Origin: Protula sp. h YS-2021
Taxonomy: Eukaryota; Annelida; Polychaeta; Sabellida; Serpulidae
Assembly (NCBI GenBank): GCA_949752745.1
Contig: OX457024.1
Location: 103,897,690-103,961,689, forward strand
DNA length: 64,000 nucleotides
Reading direction: 5' to 3'
Below are positions 1 to 13,378 of the stretch, in pieces; the stretch's first letter is position 1, and each line of letters begins with the position of its first letter. Below the pieces are notes generated by a model. That model saw only the letters and a program-made list of their open reading frames with translations, did not search any database and was not told where the DNA came from. A program made the position numbers and the translations under genes.

Positions 1-3000
1 CATTTTGTGCGAGATCACGAATAAACCTAAACGTAATGCAGGTAAGTTCATTTTTGTGTCTTTTCACACAATCGCTATAACTATAGTTTAGTTAATTTGT
101 TTTATTTATAAATACTAAAGCAACAAACTGAAGCATTAATTTATATTTATAGACAACTTGGGTGCAAGTTTCTGCTCCCAAGTACCTATTTTCTATGCAG
201 TCGAGTTTCTAGCGTGATTTTTCTGTACATCTCCAGTAGATTGAAAAAAAAATCGGTGACAGTGACGTCAGCATCGCCTCAAGCGCAATCACAAAATGCC
301 TGTGAATGAGTTTTTTCAGGAGCATTGTTTTGTTCAAATGATTCGTTTTGCATCCAAATTAGTCTTTTCTGTGGCAAAACAATAAATCCATGTTAAGAAG
401 GTTTAGCCAATGCCTTTTCAGGCATCACACTGTATGTTACTTTGTTGACCTACTGTTGTTCGCCACAGTTTTATAGGCCGTTAATGTGATTTTCATTATG
501 TAAGAAAGAACAGTCATTGGTGAACAGGACAAAAACGTAAATGACATGCAATTGGAGACTCAGCGACATGGTCATTGGACCACTGTGTGAGTTTCACACA
601 ACTAAATAAGAAATTAATCAGTGTCATACTGCTGTTTCTGTCTACCTTCAACTTATGGTAAGGAGATTTGATATGATTGAAAAGGGCAAAAATTCCTATG
701 AAAAGTGACAAGACGTGGTTTATCAGTATGGTCTTCACTAACATCACTTTGGTTGAAATACCGAAATGTTTTACTTTATGTAAGTCACTGCTTCAGATCT
801 TCGAAATAGAAATTTGTTTATAGAAGGATCATATTATTACAGTATCAGTGTTGCCAAGTGTTATCTAGCATTAATGGTTCAGCTGAAAATTTTCAAGAAT
901 AAATACAAAGAAATAATGCTTTGTGTATTCATCCAGATTCTAAATTTATTTTATCATTATCCATGCACAATGCAAGTGGAAATAAGCTTAGTGTACGAAG
1001 TTACTTGGAAATATTTCGAAAACGGAGCAACTAAGGGAATGCGAAGCTTTGTTGTTCACTGGAGTTGTTTTATTTGAATTGCAATGATATTTTCAAGTAA
1101 ATTAATTTCACAAAAGCGAACATTTAACTTTACTTGGATGCCTCAGCCTAAGTACAAAAATGAGTAAAGCCCTATAATCTACACAATAACTAAAACTTTT
1201 CTTTAATTTATGGACTGAATAGTCTCGTTCCTAAACCTATTAAAAGTCTTACAACTATACGCCTGGTTCTCAAGGACCTACATGTTATGCTTTTCAGACG
1301 CATCCTACTTAATTATTAATTTGAAGATATACATTTTAAATGTTCTGGTCAGTGCTTCATTTAGTAAATCTGACAGTGCAACTATAACAGAACGATTGTG
1401 GTGTCCCACAAGTGCAATTCTTCCCGGACCTAGTTGATCAATAAATGTGTGCTTTTCTGCAATACGTGCGGTATAATATAGACGAAAAGCATGCCTCTGG
1501 TATAATTGTATAACTCAATAGAAGATGAATATCAGGTCAAATTTTTTACTCCCTTGTAACTAGAACAATACCAGTATACCATCTGCTCTTCTACAAATCC
1601 ATGATTTATTGCCTGAAAATGAATGGTGGCAAGGCAAAGATTTATCCATATGCGACAAAGATTGCTCATACTCAGGGGTAAATTACCATAGCGATGTTCG
1701 TGCTCGCTGCGTTACACATACACGGTGAAAATTTCTAAGACTGTCATAATTGTTGCAACTGTTTTCAAACCATACACAAAACTAGACGGAATTGCCCTAG
1801 ATAGTGGAATGAACTACTTGGGAAAAAATGAAATTTCAGGAGCGAAAGTATAATATCTTTAATGTTTGCCACCCAGTAATCACGGTGCTGCGACACTTGA
1901 AAGTTATTCAACACAGTGAAATATAGAAACATTGTAAAGAAGTGCCAGTTCCATGTTTTTGTGGTTTGCGCTATGTTCAAAAATTATTAAATTGTGTGTT
2001 AACAGATGTGTTCTCACAGTAAAAAGGGATATTTTAGATGTGTCGCAGATAAAACGATAGACATATGCCAGGCTATTCAGTAATTTATAGGTGAAGCTTT
2101 GGTCTGTAACATACCACTCTAGTTGGTCTTAGCTATTTTTGAGTTGTTCTGCCAGTTGCACCTTTACTATCTGAGACATGACAAGATATGAATGAGGATT
2201 GCCTAGTGCACAACATACATTAGCGGTAGAATAAGTTCATTCATAGATGACACTGCTGTCCGATTCATATCACAAAATAGTGCAAACATGTTTCAAAGGC
2301 GAATGATATTGATTGGCCATATTTTGACATAAGATCCTGTTTCTATTATAGCAAAAAAACTTTTCTCGATCTACTGGTTTCTTCCTGAAATGCAATGTTT
2401 CCAAGGTCTGTATTGGAAAGGTTCTGGCTATTTTTTGAGCTTCAAAATTCAAAGGTGTTTGTTATTCAATGTCTTTTTAAAGAGGTTGTTAATAGAATGT
2501 ACCTTCTATTTAAGTAATGCTTGCTTGATTATATTTCCACGACAATGTACAGAATATTAAGAGTCTGTGTCATTTAATGATAAGCAATTACATTAAAAAA
2601 TGATACCAATGCAAGGAGCTCTAAAAATGATGTAAAAGACCCAAAATAGTTCTATGGCAAGAGGCAGATTCAAGGTCATGGTCATGCCTGGCATAAGTAC
2701 GAGACATAAACAGCTCTTGGAAATGCATTTTTAATATTTGCTTGCCATAATTTTGTTTGGCTTAGTAAATATTCTCGCTGTTAAATATGACGTTTGCACA
2801 TGGGTCTGCGTGCATGAGATCGAAACATGTTGCAACAATTATGGAACAGATGGCATGGAAAGCAATTCCATGCTCTCGTTCTAAGTCTTAAGTCAAAGGT
2901 ATTAAATCTCACATGCTCTTTGTGTGTCATCAGCAGCTGCTTATTTCTCAAGGTAATTGTTTTACATTGCCATTAACCCCGATTGCAATTAACTCCCATT

Positions 3001-3020
3001 AACATGATATTGGGAAAATT
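1..3020. other. Non-coding host DNA, nothing recognised
   Basis: AT-rich sequence with only short open frames, frequent stops and no recognisable protein motif. I see no RNA gene, tandem array or transposon end. It is probably intergenic or intronic. A short exon could be hidden here without detection. Confidence 0.5.
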
Positions 3021-3023
3021 GTC

Positions 3024-4236
3024 TACAGATTCGCTGGTTTTCACCTAAAAATTATACGGATTCGTTGAAATTGCCTGATCGGCCATCTTTACCGACATGA
3101 TCACTTGTTTTTGCCAATATATGAAATTTAAATTGCTTTTGTATGATTTCGTTACTCCAGATGTATTTTACACACCCTCTTCTTGGTTTATGTGAAGGGA
3201 ATGTATTAAAATAGGACGTGTGACAGTAAATTAAGTAACGACAGGAAAATCTAAACACAACATCGGTTTGATAGGATCGAAAATTTACACACCTTTTCCT
3301 GGGTTGGAAAACTGAAAATCACTTTTATTTACACATGATAACTGGCGATTGAATCGCTAATTTGCACACCGTTTTCCTGGTAGCAAAACTAGGAACAAAT
3401 CATTAGTTTTATTAACACAAATCAAACTGCGATGAAATCGCGAATTTACACATCATTTTTCTGGTTGGAATACTAAAACTCAAAATTAATTATTGTGTGT
3501 TTCATTCTCTGTTTCCATTGTTGTTAACTCATTTCATGTAACTGAGGTTTTTTGGTCATTTGATGAAAATGCAGCAATTTATATGCTATCACACCGGAAT
3601 AAAGCTTCTATTCGTTGAAATCCTTGTCCCATCAATTTCTGTTAAATTAAACTATTAGTATACGGAGCATCAAAAATTAACACTGACTGGGTACGCTCCG
3701 TAATTCAATTACAATTTAATCATCCGGAGGTGACGAGATTTGTGTTGCACTCAAAGAAAAATAATTACAATTTAGCTAATGGCAATTTGAATGATACTCA
3801 GAAGGGGAGTAATGATTGCAATTTATTTAGAAACAACAGTATTAAGATTTGCTGTGATCACTTTTACGAAAACGATAAAACAAAGAGAGAAACTTAATTT
3901 AAGCCTTTCTGAATATTGATACCAAATATTTTCCAACGCTTTCCAATATTGTTTTTCATTTGAGACTAGAAATTTGTACTTCAACAATGCATTTTAAAGC
4001 TAGTTAAACAAAAATATGTGTTATTTTAAAAGTTTCGATTGCAATATATCCCACCCCCCCCCAAAAAAAAAAATAAAAAGTGTGTAAAACACTTCTGGAA
4101 GAAGTCACATAAAAACAATTAAATTTCAAATATCACCAAACACACGTAATCCTGTCGATAAAGATGACTGGTCAGGCAATTTCAGCGAATCTGTATAATT
4201 TTTTTGGTGAAAAACCAGCGAATCTGTAGATTCGCT
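3024..4236. mobile_element. Candidate non-autonomous element with ~85-bp inverted ends
   Basis: The stretch from about 3024 to 3110 (CTACAGATTCGCTGG, then a segment ending near TGCCTGATCGGCC) reappears in inverted orientation at about 4150-4236 with scattered differences. The interior has no coding potential. This looks like a MITE or other inverted-repeat element. No target duplication was identified and the exact ends are uncertain because short inverted pieces of the motif recur around 4215-4310. Confidence 0.4.
3274..3490. repeat. Three tandem units of about 80-85 bp
   Basis: Three diverged units each carry 'aatcg..aatttacacac', then 'tttcctgg' and 'aaaact'. They start near 3276, 3353 and 3438, inside the candidate inverted-repeat element. 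They contain no ORF. Confidence 0.5.
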
Positions 4237-4627
4237 GAAAATTTTCAGGGAATCTACATATTCGCTAAGTGAGTCAGCGAATCTACAGATTCGCTGAAAT
4301 TTTCTGCGACACAGTAACCAAGAACCCAGAACACACAAAAATCACTCAAACTAAATTAAAAAATCACAACATTATGTTCAATCACGTTTTTTTCGTACGT
4401 GTTTACTTCGTCATGAGGAAGCAAGAAGCACGTTCACTGCAGGAAGTAAGCGAGAAGCAGTACACAACATTTCATGCGTCAGCCGCTTAAACTCAATGAA
4501 TCTGTGACTATTTAAACAGAAGCCCGGTAGATACGGTCAATGATCGTTGAATGAATTTGTTGTAAAAGCTTTATAAATTATCTTGCTTCAAATGTTTTTC
4601 AATAATTTTTTGCACGATCATTTTGAT

Positions 4628-4630
<3 letters not shown>

Positions 4631-4717
<87 letters not shown>
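4631..4717. repeat. (CT)n microsatellite
   Basis: About 85 bases of CT dinucleotide, interrupted once by GTCT near 4671. Confidence 0.95.
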
Positions 4718-4718
<1 letters not shown>

Positions 4719-5935
4719 TCTGCATATTAGTTATTTAGAATGTAGCTGCCAGTTTTACAATAAAGCTGTTGACCGTGAAATAACTGACATTTAAACATGT
4801 AAGATCTTAGCAACTTTTTCTTCCTTGGCGATATTCAACGCGTAATACTGTGATTTAATTGTAAATAAAGGAATGCTTGCTTTGTTTTGGGTGTAAAATA
4901 GTGCTTTTGCTAAATAATAGAAAAGTCTAAAGCTCCAGCTTGTGATTAAAGAACATAATAAACATTATATAAGAAAATGTAACAAAATAAATCGTAGGAA
5001 TATGGATCTTGCACGAATACCCTTTTGTTAGAATACAAAGAGAAACACTTACCTTCCTTTATAACACAATTTCATGGCTTTGTAAAATTATTCCTGAAAA
5101 TCAAATATGTTGTGCTCAGGATGGCCAAACCTAGGTGTACAGATATTTGGGCGTTCACCAGTTTGTCCGATTTCGTAAATATTTATTGGCTTTCGAGGAA
5201 CTTCCATTTTAACTTTAATATGATCAAACCACTTTTCTATAAAGACAAAAATCTTTGTCTTTTTTACAATTGGCCATGCTTTGACCAATTTATGCAAAAT
5301 CGCCCAGCATAATAAAAACATTGTGAAAGATCTTTTGTCAGATTTCCAAGCAATTGAATAGTTTTTCTTGAAGAGCAATATTTTTATGTTTCTCTAACAT
5401 TTATCCGTTTTTATCAGTGTTATGTCCAATTTGGGCCAGAACCATTGTGGATAAACATTGCGGGAAACATTCGTATTAAATTTCACAATAACCGGATTGG
5501 ACCTGTAGGAAGGGTAACATTTCTGTGTTTTATGACATAATCTAAGCCTTTTTGCCAAAGTAACTGGACTGGATTTGTGGGGAGGGTAACTTTTCTGTGT
5601 TTTCTGAAATAATTTAGCTCTTTTTTCAATAGTTTAATCAACCGCCAAAAGAAAAGCAAGCTGAGTGTAGGGCTATCTAGGATATATTCTTGCTAGATTT
5701 CAAAGCAATCGGAGTAGAAATCTGAGAAGAGTAGCATTTTCAAAAATAGTTTACACACACATAACAGACAGCTGATAAAAGTGGGTTCGGCTGTGACGTA
5801 ATAATATGAACCCATGATGTTGCAACAATTATAAGTTTTCAATATTATACTTAGGATACTTCACCTACATTATTGCACATGATATTTTACAAAATGTATG
5901 CCTCGTGTCTTTTCAGTAGATAATAATTATAACAC
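4718..5935. other. Non-coding host DNA, nothing recognised
   Basis: The open frames here are short and lie opposite each other on both strands around 5025-5378, with no domain signature. A 'gattgga' segment followed by 'gggtaac' recurs near 5490 and 5565. No gene is supported. Confidence 0.4.
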
Positions 5936-5980
<45 letters not shown>

Positions 5981-6480
5981 TAGAACCTCATTTCGCTAGC
6001 GAAATGTTTAACATTTGACAAAAATTAAAAAGCAAAAATACTTCCTTCAATGGGTTATTTCTGGAATAATATATTGCAAACAACACAGCTGGAATACCTC
6101 TTATAAGCCGAGTAGTGTTTGGTTTTTAAGGTTTTATTGACTGATCAGGCCATGCTATCCATTTACGCAGTGATAGCTCGCACAAAGCTGAGCAACTGTG
6201 TGTTCTGTGATGTGCGTTAAATGCTCCGCATTTACTTGCAAAAATACACTCTTTTCACATGGTGTTTTAAAGAAGAAAACGAAATCGAAGGCGAATATAA
6301 AAAGTAACATTAACATGTTCAGATCAAGCTCTTCATAAGTCCCAAGTTTCATGGTCCTAGGGCCCATATTGTCAGAGAAGAAGACACAAAAAATCGGAAA
6401 ACTGTCAAGAAGAAAAAAAGGACGAAGGGCTGCTCGCACAAATTCATATAACCCTTGCAAGCCAAAGGCTTGTCAAGTGT
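5936..6480 (-). mobile_element. Candidate Helitron-like non-autonomous repeat next to (AAT)n
   Basis: Read on the minus strand, a perfect hairpin (CATTTCGCTAGCGAAATG, 5989-6006) is followed 5 bases later by CTAG (5980-5983), as at Helitron 3' ends (hairpin then CTRR). An (AAT)n tract directly abuts this end. The other end is placed tentatively near 6476, beside another AAT-rich stretch, but no clear 5'-TC start is visible. A homology search against repeat libraries would decide it. Confidence 0.3.
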
Positions 6481-8342
6481 TAATAATAGTAATAATAACA
6501 ATTATTAATAGTAATAATAATTATTATGTAAAGTTTAATTGTTATGTGTAAGAGTACACAAAGACTATAAACTACTAAGATATGACACTCCCTATACAGC
6601 CTGTAGTATCCAGCTGATTGCAGCGCCCGTGGAGGAAGAGTTACAAACTGAGAAAACAGTTGTCAAAACGCTTTACAGTATTGGTATTAAGCTCAATTTT
6701 CAATAGATTTTAGGGGATTTAAAGTAAGCTGAGCAATAGAAGTAAGAAGGATAAAAAATGCCATTTTGTTAGCAAAGCCAGCTTTTATTCAACAAATCTG
6801 ATCAGATAACGATCACTCCCTCCCCACCCTCCTCTAAAAGATCACAATAGAAAAAGATAAATACTGCTCTCACATTTACACATAAATAAGCAATAAGACT
6901 TTGCTATTTCTTTTATCACTCTAGGATCCAAATGAAGAAAAATTTGCCATTTTCAAAGCGAAATGAATTCGCATCTTCATAAACAATCTTACAGCGCTTT
7001 TTATCTTTTTAACACACGCGGTATTTGTACATTCAATGGCTGCACCTTTGGAAAAACGATGACGAAAACAGATTCCACATCTTTCATAAAATTAACCAAA
7101 TTTTCTCGGATGTATAAATAAATATTGACTAAGTTCATTCATGCAAGAATTAATTTTGACCGCTGCAGAATTGGTCTGTTTTGGTTTTTTCGCTCTCCAA
7201 AACTTTGAGCGAAGTCGTCGCACCTCTTTTTTTAATTTTTATTTTCTGGGCATATCAGGTGTAGTTGATGTTGAAGGCGTTGAAATCAAACTATACATTT
7301 TCATCACATTTTTCTTGCGGTGAGGATGGACCCACAGAAAAAGACGCTTTTGGAGTTTTTAATTCCTTTTTGTACTTCGAATTTTTGGCGCAGGGCGAGA
7401 TATTGTTATTTGGGGAGAGGGATTTCGAACATGAAACAGTGTTTTTTATGTTTGTCCGTTGGAAATCGAAAGAAGGAAAAATTGCAGTTGTAGTAGTCGT
7501 TATCGCATTCAATTGCTGCACAAGGTCGTCCTCTTCTTGTAGAAGCCATACTCTTATTCTTTACTAATTTATTATCCAGGCGACAGAATGTTTTTATAAA
7601 CTTTAAGACCGAAAAAGTAATGAAAAGTGGAAAAAACACGTGCACTTTCCAGGTAACCTCAATGTATTATCAGCTTAATTTGCAACACTTATACCAGGCG
7701 GCGCCACTGCTGTCTGGATACGCGAAAATGGCTGAGTGTCATATCTTAGTAGTAAACAGTCTTTGGCGTACATTAGGCCAACATGATTCCCAAGTAGCAT
7801 TTGTGAGTATTTGGATATTATATTTGTCAAACTGTTGATCAATTCGAATATAAGATGTCCAGATATAGGGCAAGCTACAAGATTCAAAGTGGCTCATAAG
7901 GTTCATGTTCTGTTTAAAAGTGGTGAGCTTTTTCTGGGTTATGAGTACGATACGGACTTAGAAATACTGCTAAAGGACAATTGTCTATTAAATCTCTTGG
8001 GATACCATGTTTGAATATTGAATGGAACCTATATAAATTTAATCTTTACTTAACAATATTAAAATATTAATAGTTAAATAACTGCAATCTATTATAAAAT
8101 GGTTGGGGATGATATGCTTAACTTTAAAACCATTCAAAGCAAATTATGCGTCTAATTATATTGTCTCAAAATTTGACGGGTGTATAACAACTGCAAAATA
8201 AAAAATGATATCACGCATGTGTTGAAAACTTCATAAAAAATAGTTTCAAGTCAAATAGAATTGCATTTGATATGGGGAAAAATGCTTGGATTGGTAAAAA
8301 ATTGTATTGAAAATGGCCTTCAGTTTGCTATTGACTGTTATA
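6481..8342. other. Non-coding host DNA, nothing recognised
   Basis: No frame in this stretch shows a recognisable domain. Opposed overlapping open frames around 7265-7890 are short and have no supporting motif. Confidence 0.4.
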
Positions 8343-8343
8343 T

Positions 8344-8395
<52 letters not shown>

Positions 8396-8444
8396 CAGTC
8401 AATATACATATATATATTAATATAATATATATATATATATAATA

Positions 8445-8522
<78 letters not shown>
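8343..8522. repeat. (TA)n microsatellite
   Basis: Two long TA/AT tracts, about 8343-8388 and 8403-8522, with an interruption that repeats the 5' flanking word 'aacagtcaata'. The long Ile/Tyr open frame on the minus strand is only translated TA repeat. Confidence 0.95.
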
Positions 8523-8525
<3 letters not shown>

Positions 8526-8554
8526 GTGTACCTCCAGCAATACGGGGACCATTT

Positions 8555-9915
8555 TTGCTAAAAAACCAGTATTAGGGAGACCAAAAATTTAGGGAGACCA
8601 AAAGTAGGTCTCCTTAATTCTTAGCGTGTTTAAACGTTACGAAACTACTCAGCAAACAAAAAACGAATGATTTTATGGCATAGCGAATATAACATACTTT
8701 GGTTTAAAATTAAATTTGTGTGTTGAAACTTGATAACAAGCTTTCAATTTGATCCTAAACTTTATACCCTGTATAAACATTAGTGCCAAAAAATCAGCTT
8801 TAAGGAGACCGGGGAAAACTGTCATTTTTATTTAAGATCCGCTATATATTATGTGTTTAAAAATATTATAGCAACCAGTATTTTTTTCCTTAACTGCTTA
8901 ACATGCTTATACATGGTTTAGCACGAAATTGAAGAAAAGGATAATTTAGCACTGTAAACAGGCATTTTTTCAAAGAAACGAACACTTGAGAGCAAGTTGC
9001 ATTATGACGTAATAAACATTATGACGTAATGAAACGTATCCCTACTTTATATATATATAGTGTGTAAACCGACTTAAGGGGACTATGCTTCACACTTATA
9101 CAAAACACTTCAAAGGCCATTTTTTTATATTCATTACTGTTTTTTTGCCTACCAAAATGATTTCTAAGGAATTTAAAATAACATTTTGCACTTTTTTGTC
9201 TTAATAATATAAAAATCTTGCACATATTCATGAAAAATATATGGTCTCCTTATTGCTGGTTGTATATTTCTGGGTGTATAAACCGACTTAAGGCGACCAT
9301 ATATACAACTTGAAGAGACATTTTGTTTATCATTAATTACTACTTCAATTCTTTTCTTTCCTAAGTAATGTTACAGAGTTTAATTGTCACGTAACAATAT
9401 TTTAACCAGAAACATGAAGCATCTTGCACATATTTGCATGCTAAGTAGAACTAAATGGCACAGTCATTGGTAATATGTGCATAGTGTCATCTCTCAAGGC
9501 TGTCGTACATGCGTATAACTTATACACAATACATATACATAACAAATAACAATAATAATAAACATAGGTTTAAAATAAATCTTCAAAAACACCCAACTAG
9601 TAGCAAAATATGCTACTTTGGGAGACCAAATATACAGAGCATTAAACCACACACTTACGGAGACCCGGGAAATTCCGTGGTTTTAGCCAGGTCGCCTAAA
9701 ATGCCAAGGGAAATCTAGAAAAAATACGTAGACCAATTTTTTTGTTTATTTTTTGCTACTTAATATGACAAGAAGAAAAATCACACCCATTATCTACAAC
9801 GTATAGGAACATTTTTTGGTAATTTTTGTCTGTCTAAACTCAAAGGTAAAAAATATACAAATGGTCTCCCTAAGTGCTATATTAAAGGCATGGTCTCCCT
9901 ATGACTGGTTTTAGA
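8555..9915. mobile_element. Candidate inverted-repeat element between TA tracts
   Basis: Near the left edge the sequence AAACCAGTATTAGGGAGACC (about 8561-8580) has an inverted near-copy at the right edge (GGTCTCCCTATGACTGGTTT, about 9891-9910). GGTCTCC/GGAGACC words recur throughout the interior (8586, 8607, 8815, 9243, 9659, 9863). The block is bordered on both sides by TA microsatellites, a common MITE target. It has no coding potential. Confidence 0.35.
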
Positions 9916-11856
9916 TCTATATATATATATATATATATATAACATATATATAATATACATATATATAATATACATATTATATACTAACCCTAACCCTACT
10001 CGTACATAAATGCCATTCTAAAAACCTAGAAAAATAGCAACAACAAAAAATGTCCTTGCAGTAATTGTCAGTAATTAGTTATTTTGTTTGAATATTGTTA
10101 AATGTGTTCCAGTTATATGTGAAATAGACAATAAAAATATTTTGAAGCGATTTTGTACACTTTGTACTTTATTTGTAGAGTTGTATCAAAACATGAACAA
10201 AAAGAAGTGCAGGGGCATAAAGGGTTGTGAGCTGTTTAAATCACGCGGAACATTACGACGATCGGGAATGGGCAGGATTGAACAGGCGCGAATAAGAACC
10301 TTAAAAATGACCATTGTTATAGGTATGGCAGTTAAAATTAATTTTCATGCTTAAAAACTAGAGAAGTATCCTTTTGCCTTTTTACCTTTAGATATCATGC
10401 TACTTTAATGTAAAAAAGCGACTTTCTGTGCTTCTGTGATGACTTGAAATCATTGTAAACGGCAGAAGCAAGTTGATTTTTGAAAAGAAAGATGCATTGT
10501 GAATCGCATTGTGATCTCTGTTCCACATAGCTATTTCAGGAAAAACCATACAAATTACTTAAGCCTTTGAATAATAAAATAGGCTTCGATAGATGTAAGT
10601 ACATAAAGAAACAAAACCAAAGCAATAACAAGGCTTCGATAAAGTGGTATAAACATTGTTCCGAAAGTACGGAAAGGGATGAATTGGTTCGGAGAAAGAG
10701 TTTATTTGAAAAAGACATAAGTTATTTAAAACGTACCCCTGACAGAAAATAGCCATGTTTAAGGGTTTATTTTGTTTTTGGTAACACAATTCGGGAAACT
10801 GAATACGTTCTTTTCACTGATAATATAAATTATTTTAGATTTTAAAGGCGTATATAAAATAAACGATATACGTTAATACAGGCCACTTTTAAATATGACG
10901 TATACGACTGGACTAGAATAGGTGTTTAAGCTGAATTATGAATTATATGCGGTATTTTCGTCTTAGCTTTACATTAATTGTTCACGTTAGCAGGCCAAGA
11001 TTAAAGTTTGACTGGTGATAACATTGAATTGATAACACCGACAAAATTAAACCTTAAGTTTATTGAAATATATTTTAAGTTGAAACTTGGCCTGAGTAAT
11101 GTAAACTGCAATATGTACACCGTAAAACGGGTAAGAGAACGAAAATCATGAAAAAGTTTGAATTATTTGGCACAGCAAAAGCATTTGTTTTGGTCTACAA
11201 AGTGCTGCAAACATTTACATAGTACGAAAATAACTTTTTAACCTTGTCAGTTGTTTAAAGTTGACGTTACATCAAAAAAAACTTTGCTTCGGGTTAGAAG
11301 TTGGTAGGAACTTGGAGAAAGAGTATGAACTGAACACATTTAGTTGAGTTGAATTCAATAGAAAGTTGATATTAACCCCAAACGTAACAAATGCAATTGT
11401 TTATACAAATGCTTAAGTTTTTGTTAAAATTTTGCTGATACTTCAACAACAAATTTATGTTATGTTGTACATTTGAATTGAGTTTCTGAGCAAGCATTTT
11501 CACACTTGGGGATTGGGTAATTACAAGTGTTTGAATTGGGTGGTTATAAGGGTTTCAATATGTGCCATGCATTTCCTTCTATTTCATTTTTCGGCTACTC
11601 TAATTTGTCCGGCTAACAACTCTGACATGGTCGGGGGTCGGAAGATCAAATATTGGAGAGACCTAATTTAGTATAACAAGTGATCTTTCTTTAATTTTGC
11701 CTTAATTAATTTGTAATATCTGTAAAAACGGGCATTGCAATTTAGCCATTTAAGTATATGTATTGACTGCACAAAGCTTAGCATAATATCCATCGTTGTA
11801 TTATCTACATTTCGCAATGTTGAGTTTTTGCTCTAGATTTATCAAATAAATTTAAT
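9916..11856. other. Non-coding DNA flanking element 1
   Basis: A short TA tract (about 9919-9965) is followed by a few CCCTAA-like words and then AT-rich sequence with no recognised gene. Confidence 0.45.
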
Positions 11857-11862
11857 ATCTAT
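11857..11862. repeat. Target-site duplication of element 1, left copy (ATCTAT)
   Basis: The six bases ATCTAT directly precede the AGTAGGGTG terminus and recur directly after the opposite terminus at 28872-28877. Six-base duplications are the known signature of Polinton/Maverick integration. Confidence 0.9.
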
Positions 11863-11884
11863 AGTAGGGTGAAAACGCCGGTTC

Positions 11885-12080
11885 AACCACACTTTATGAC
11901 GTCATACTGTCTGGAAGTGACGTCATAGCGTCTGGACCGGAAGTGTTGTCTGGACCGGAAGTGCTGTCTGGACCGGAAGTGTTGTCTGGAGCGGAAGTGA
12001 CGTCATGATAAGCGTTAGGATAAGCGCGGCCATCCATGACGTGATAATGACGTCATGATGACGTCATACTGTCTGGAGCG
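11885..12080. promoter_or_regulatory. Cluster of CRE-type TGACGTCA palindromes in left terminus
   Basis: Five exact TGACGTCA octamers (the CREB/ATF consensus) occur within about 190 bp. The right terminus holds five more at 28649-28840. Function in the host is inferred; the palindromes could equally be replication-related. Confidence 0.6.
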
Positions 12081-12172
12081 AAAGTCTGGAGCGAAAGTCT
12101 GGAGCGAAAGTTGCTTGATAGTGTTGGCCGAGTCAATCATCATGAAGCCAACGAACTCCACCTGTCAATCAG

Positions 12173-12188
12173 TGTAACCATGGCAACA
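12173..12188. promoter_or_regulatory. RFX X-box-like palindrome in terminus
   Basis: GTAACCATGGCAAC fits the RFX X-box consensus (GTNRCC-NN-RGYAAC). The same block occurs in the right terminus near 28530-28543 and in both arms of the 5-kb element (with CATGG or CGTGG centre). Immediately beside it in all copies lies TGATTGACAG, the PBX/PREP composite consensus. Binding has not been shown. Confidence 0.45.
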
Positions 12189-12205
12189 GACCCTAAAAAG
12201 CCACG

Positions 12206-13133
12206 ACCCCCCCCCCCCCTCGAAATTGTGATTTTTGCATATTTATCCGTTTCAGACGATTCTGAACATTTTTCATTTTTTGGGTCGACCGACCCCCCCC
12301 CCCCCCCTCGAAATTGTAATTTTTGCATATTTATCCGTTTCAGACGATTCTGAACATTTTTCATTTTTTGGGTCGACCGACCCCCCCCCCCCTCGAAATT
12401 GTAATTTTTGCATATTTATCTGTTTCAGACGATTCTGAACATTTTTCATTTTTTGGGTCGACCGACCCCCCCCCCCCTCGAAATTGTGATTTTTGCATAT
12501 TTATCCGTTTCAGACGATTCTGAAAATTATTCATTTTTTGGGTCGACCGACCCCCCCCCCCCTCGAAATTGTAATTTTTGCATATTTATCCGTTTCAGAC
12601 GATTCTGAACATTTTTCATTTTTTGGCTCGACCGACCCCCCCCCCCTCCTCGAAATTGTAATTTTTGCATATTTATCTGTTTCAGACGATTCTGAACATT
12701 TTTCATTTTTTGGGTCGAACGACCCCCCCCCCTCGAAATTGTAATTTTTGCATATTTATCCGTTTCAGACGATTCTGAACATTTTTCATTTTTTGGGTCG
12801 ACCGACCCCCCCCCCCCCTCGAAATTGTGATTTTTGCATATTTATCCGTTTCAGACGATTCTGAAAATTTTTCATTTTTTGGGTCGACCGACCCCCCTCC
12901 CTCCCCCTCGAAATTGTAATTTTTGCATATTTATCCGTTTCAGACGATTCTGAACATTTTTCATTTTTTGGGTCTACCGACCCCCCCCCCCCCCTCGAAA
13001 TTGTAATTTTTGCATATTTATCCGTTTCAGACGATTCTGAACATTTTTCATTTTTTGGGTCGAACGACCCCCCCCCCCCTCGAAATTGTAATTTTTGCAT
13101 ATTTATCCGTTTCAGACGATTCTGAACATTTTT

Positions 13134-13166
<33 letters not shown>
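12206..13166. repeat. Tandem array of ~86-bp poly-C units, 11 copies
   Basis: Each unit reads CGAAATTGTAATTTTTGCAT, then a cagACGATTCTGA core, then GGGTCGACCGA and a run of 7-12 C. Eleven copies are counted by the TTTCAGACGATTCTGA core. The array ends in about 29 T. The proline-rich open frames across it are by-products of the unit being read through. Four copies lie inverted in the right terminus. Confidence 0.95.
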
Positions 13167-13167
<1 letters not shown>

Positions 13168-13193
13168 GTCGACCATATACACAAGTAAAGTTC

Positions 13194-13206
13194 TGCTGAG
13201 TCAGCA
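13194..13206. promoter_or_regulatory. T-MARE palindrome (TGCTGAGTCAGCA), left terminus
   Basis: An exact 13-base match to the TRE-type Maf recognition element, with an AP-1 site as its core. It starts a promoter module of about 110 bp that is repeated directly afterwards (second T-MARE at 13306-13318, one mismatch). Exact copies occur at 27020-27032 in the opposite terminus and at 38667-38679 in the 5-kb element. Use by bZIP factors is inferred. Confidence 0.55.
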
Positions 13207-13378
13207 ATTTTAACAATTTTGAGCAAGTTTGAAAAGTTACACACCATATTTTGATTACATGGAAGTAGCATAAAAGCATGAGTGAAACATATATGTGATA
13301 CATTCTGCTGAGTCAACAATTTTTGAACGAGTATTGAATAAGTTTGAACAAGTTACACACCAGATACCATCAAAGTTT

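Noticed and set aside
8343..8552. Ile/Tyr-rich open frame
   Set aside because: It is translated TA microsatellite.
9985..10005. CCCTAA words like telomere repeat
   Set aside because: Only two to three copies; too few for an interstitial telomere tract.
12206..13166. Regularly spaced repeats that could suggest a CRISPR array
   Set aside because: Units are contiguous near-identical tandem copies with no unique spacers, and the setting is eukaryotic.
12111..13319. Series of proline-rich open frames (plus strand) and a 177-residue frame (minus strand)
   Set aside because: They are translations of the ~86-bp tandem unit; frames recur unit by unit and are mirrored at the other terminus.
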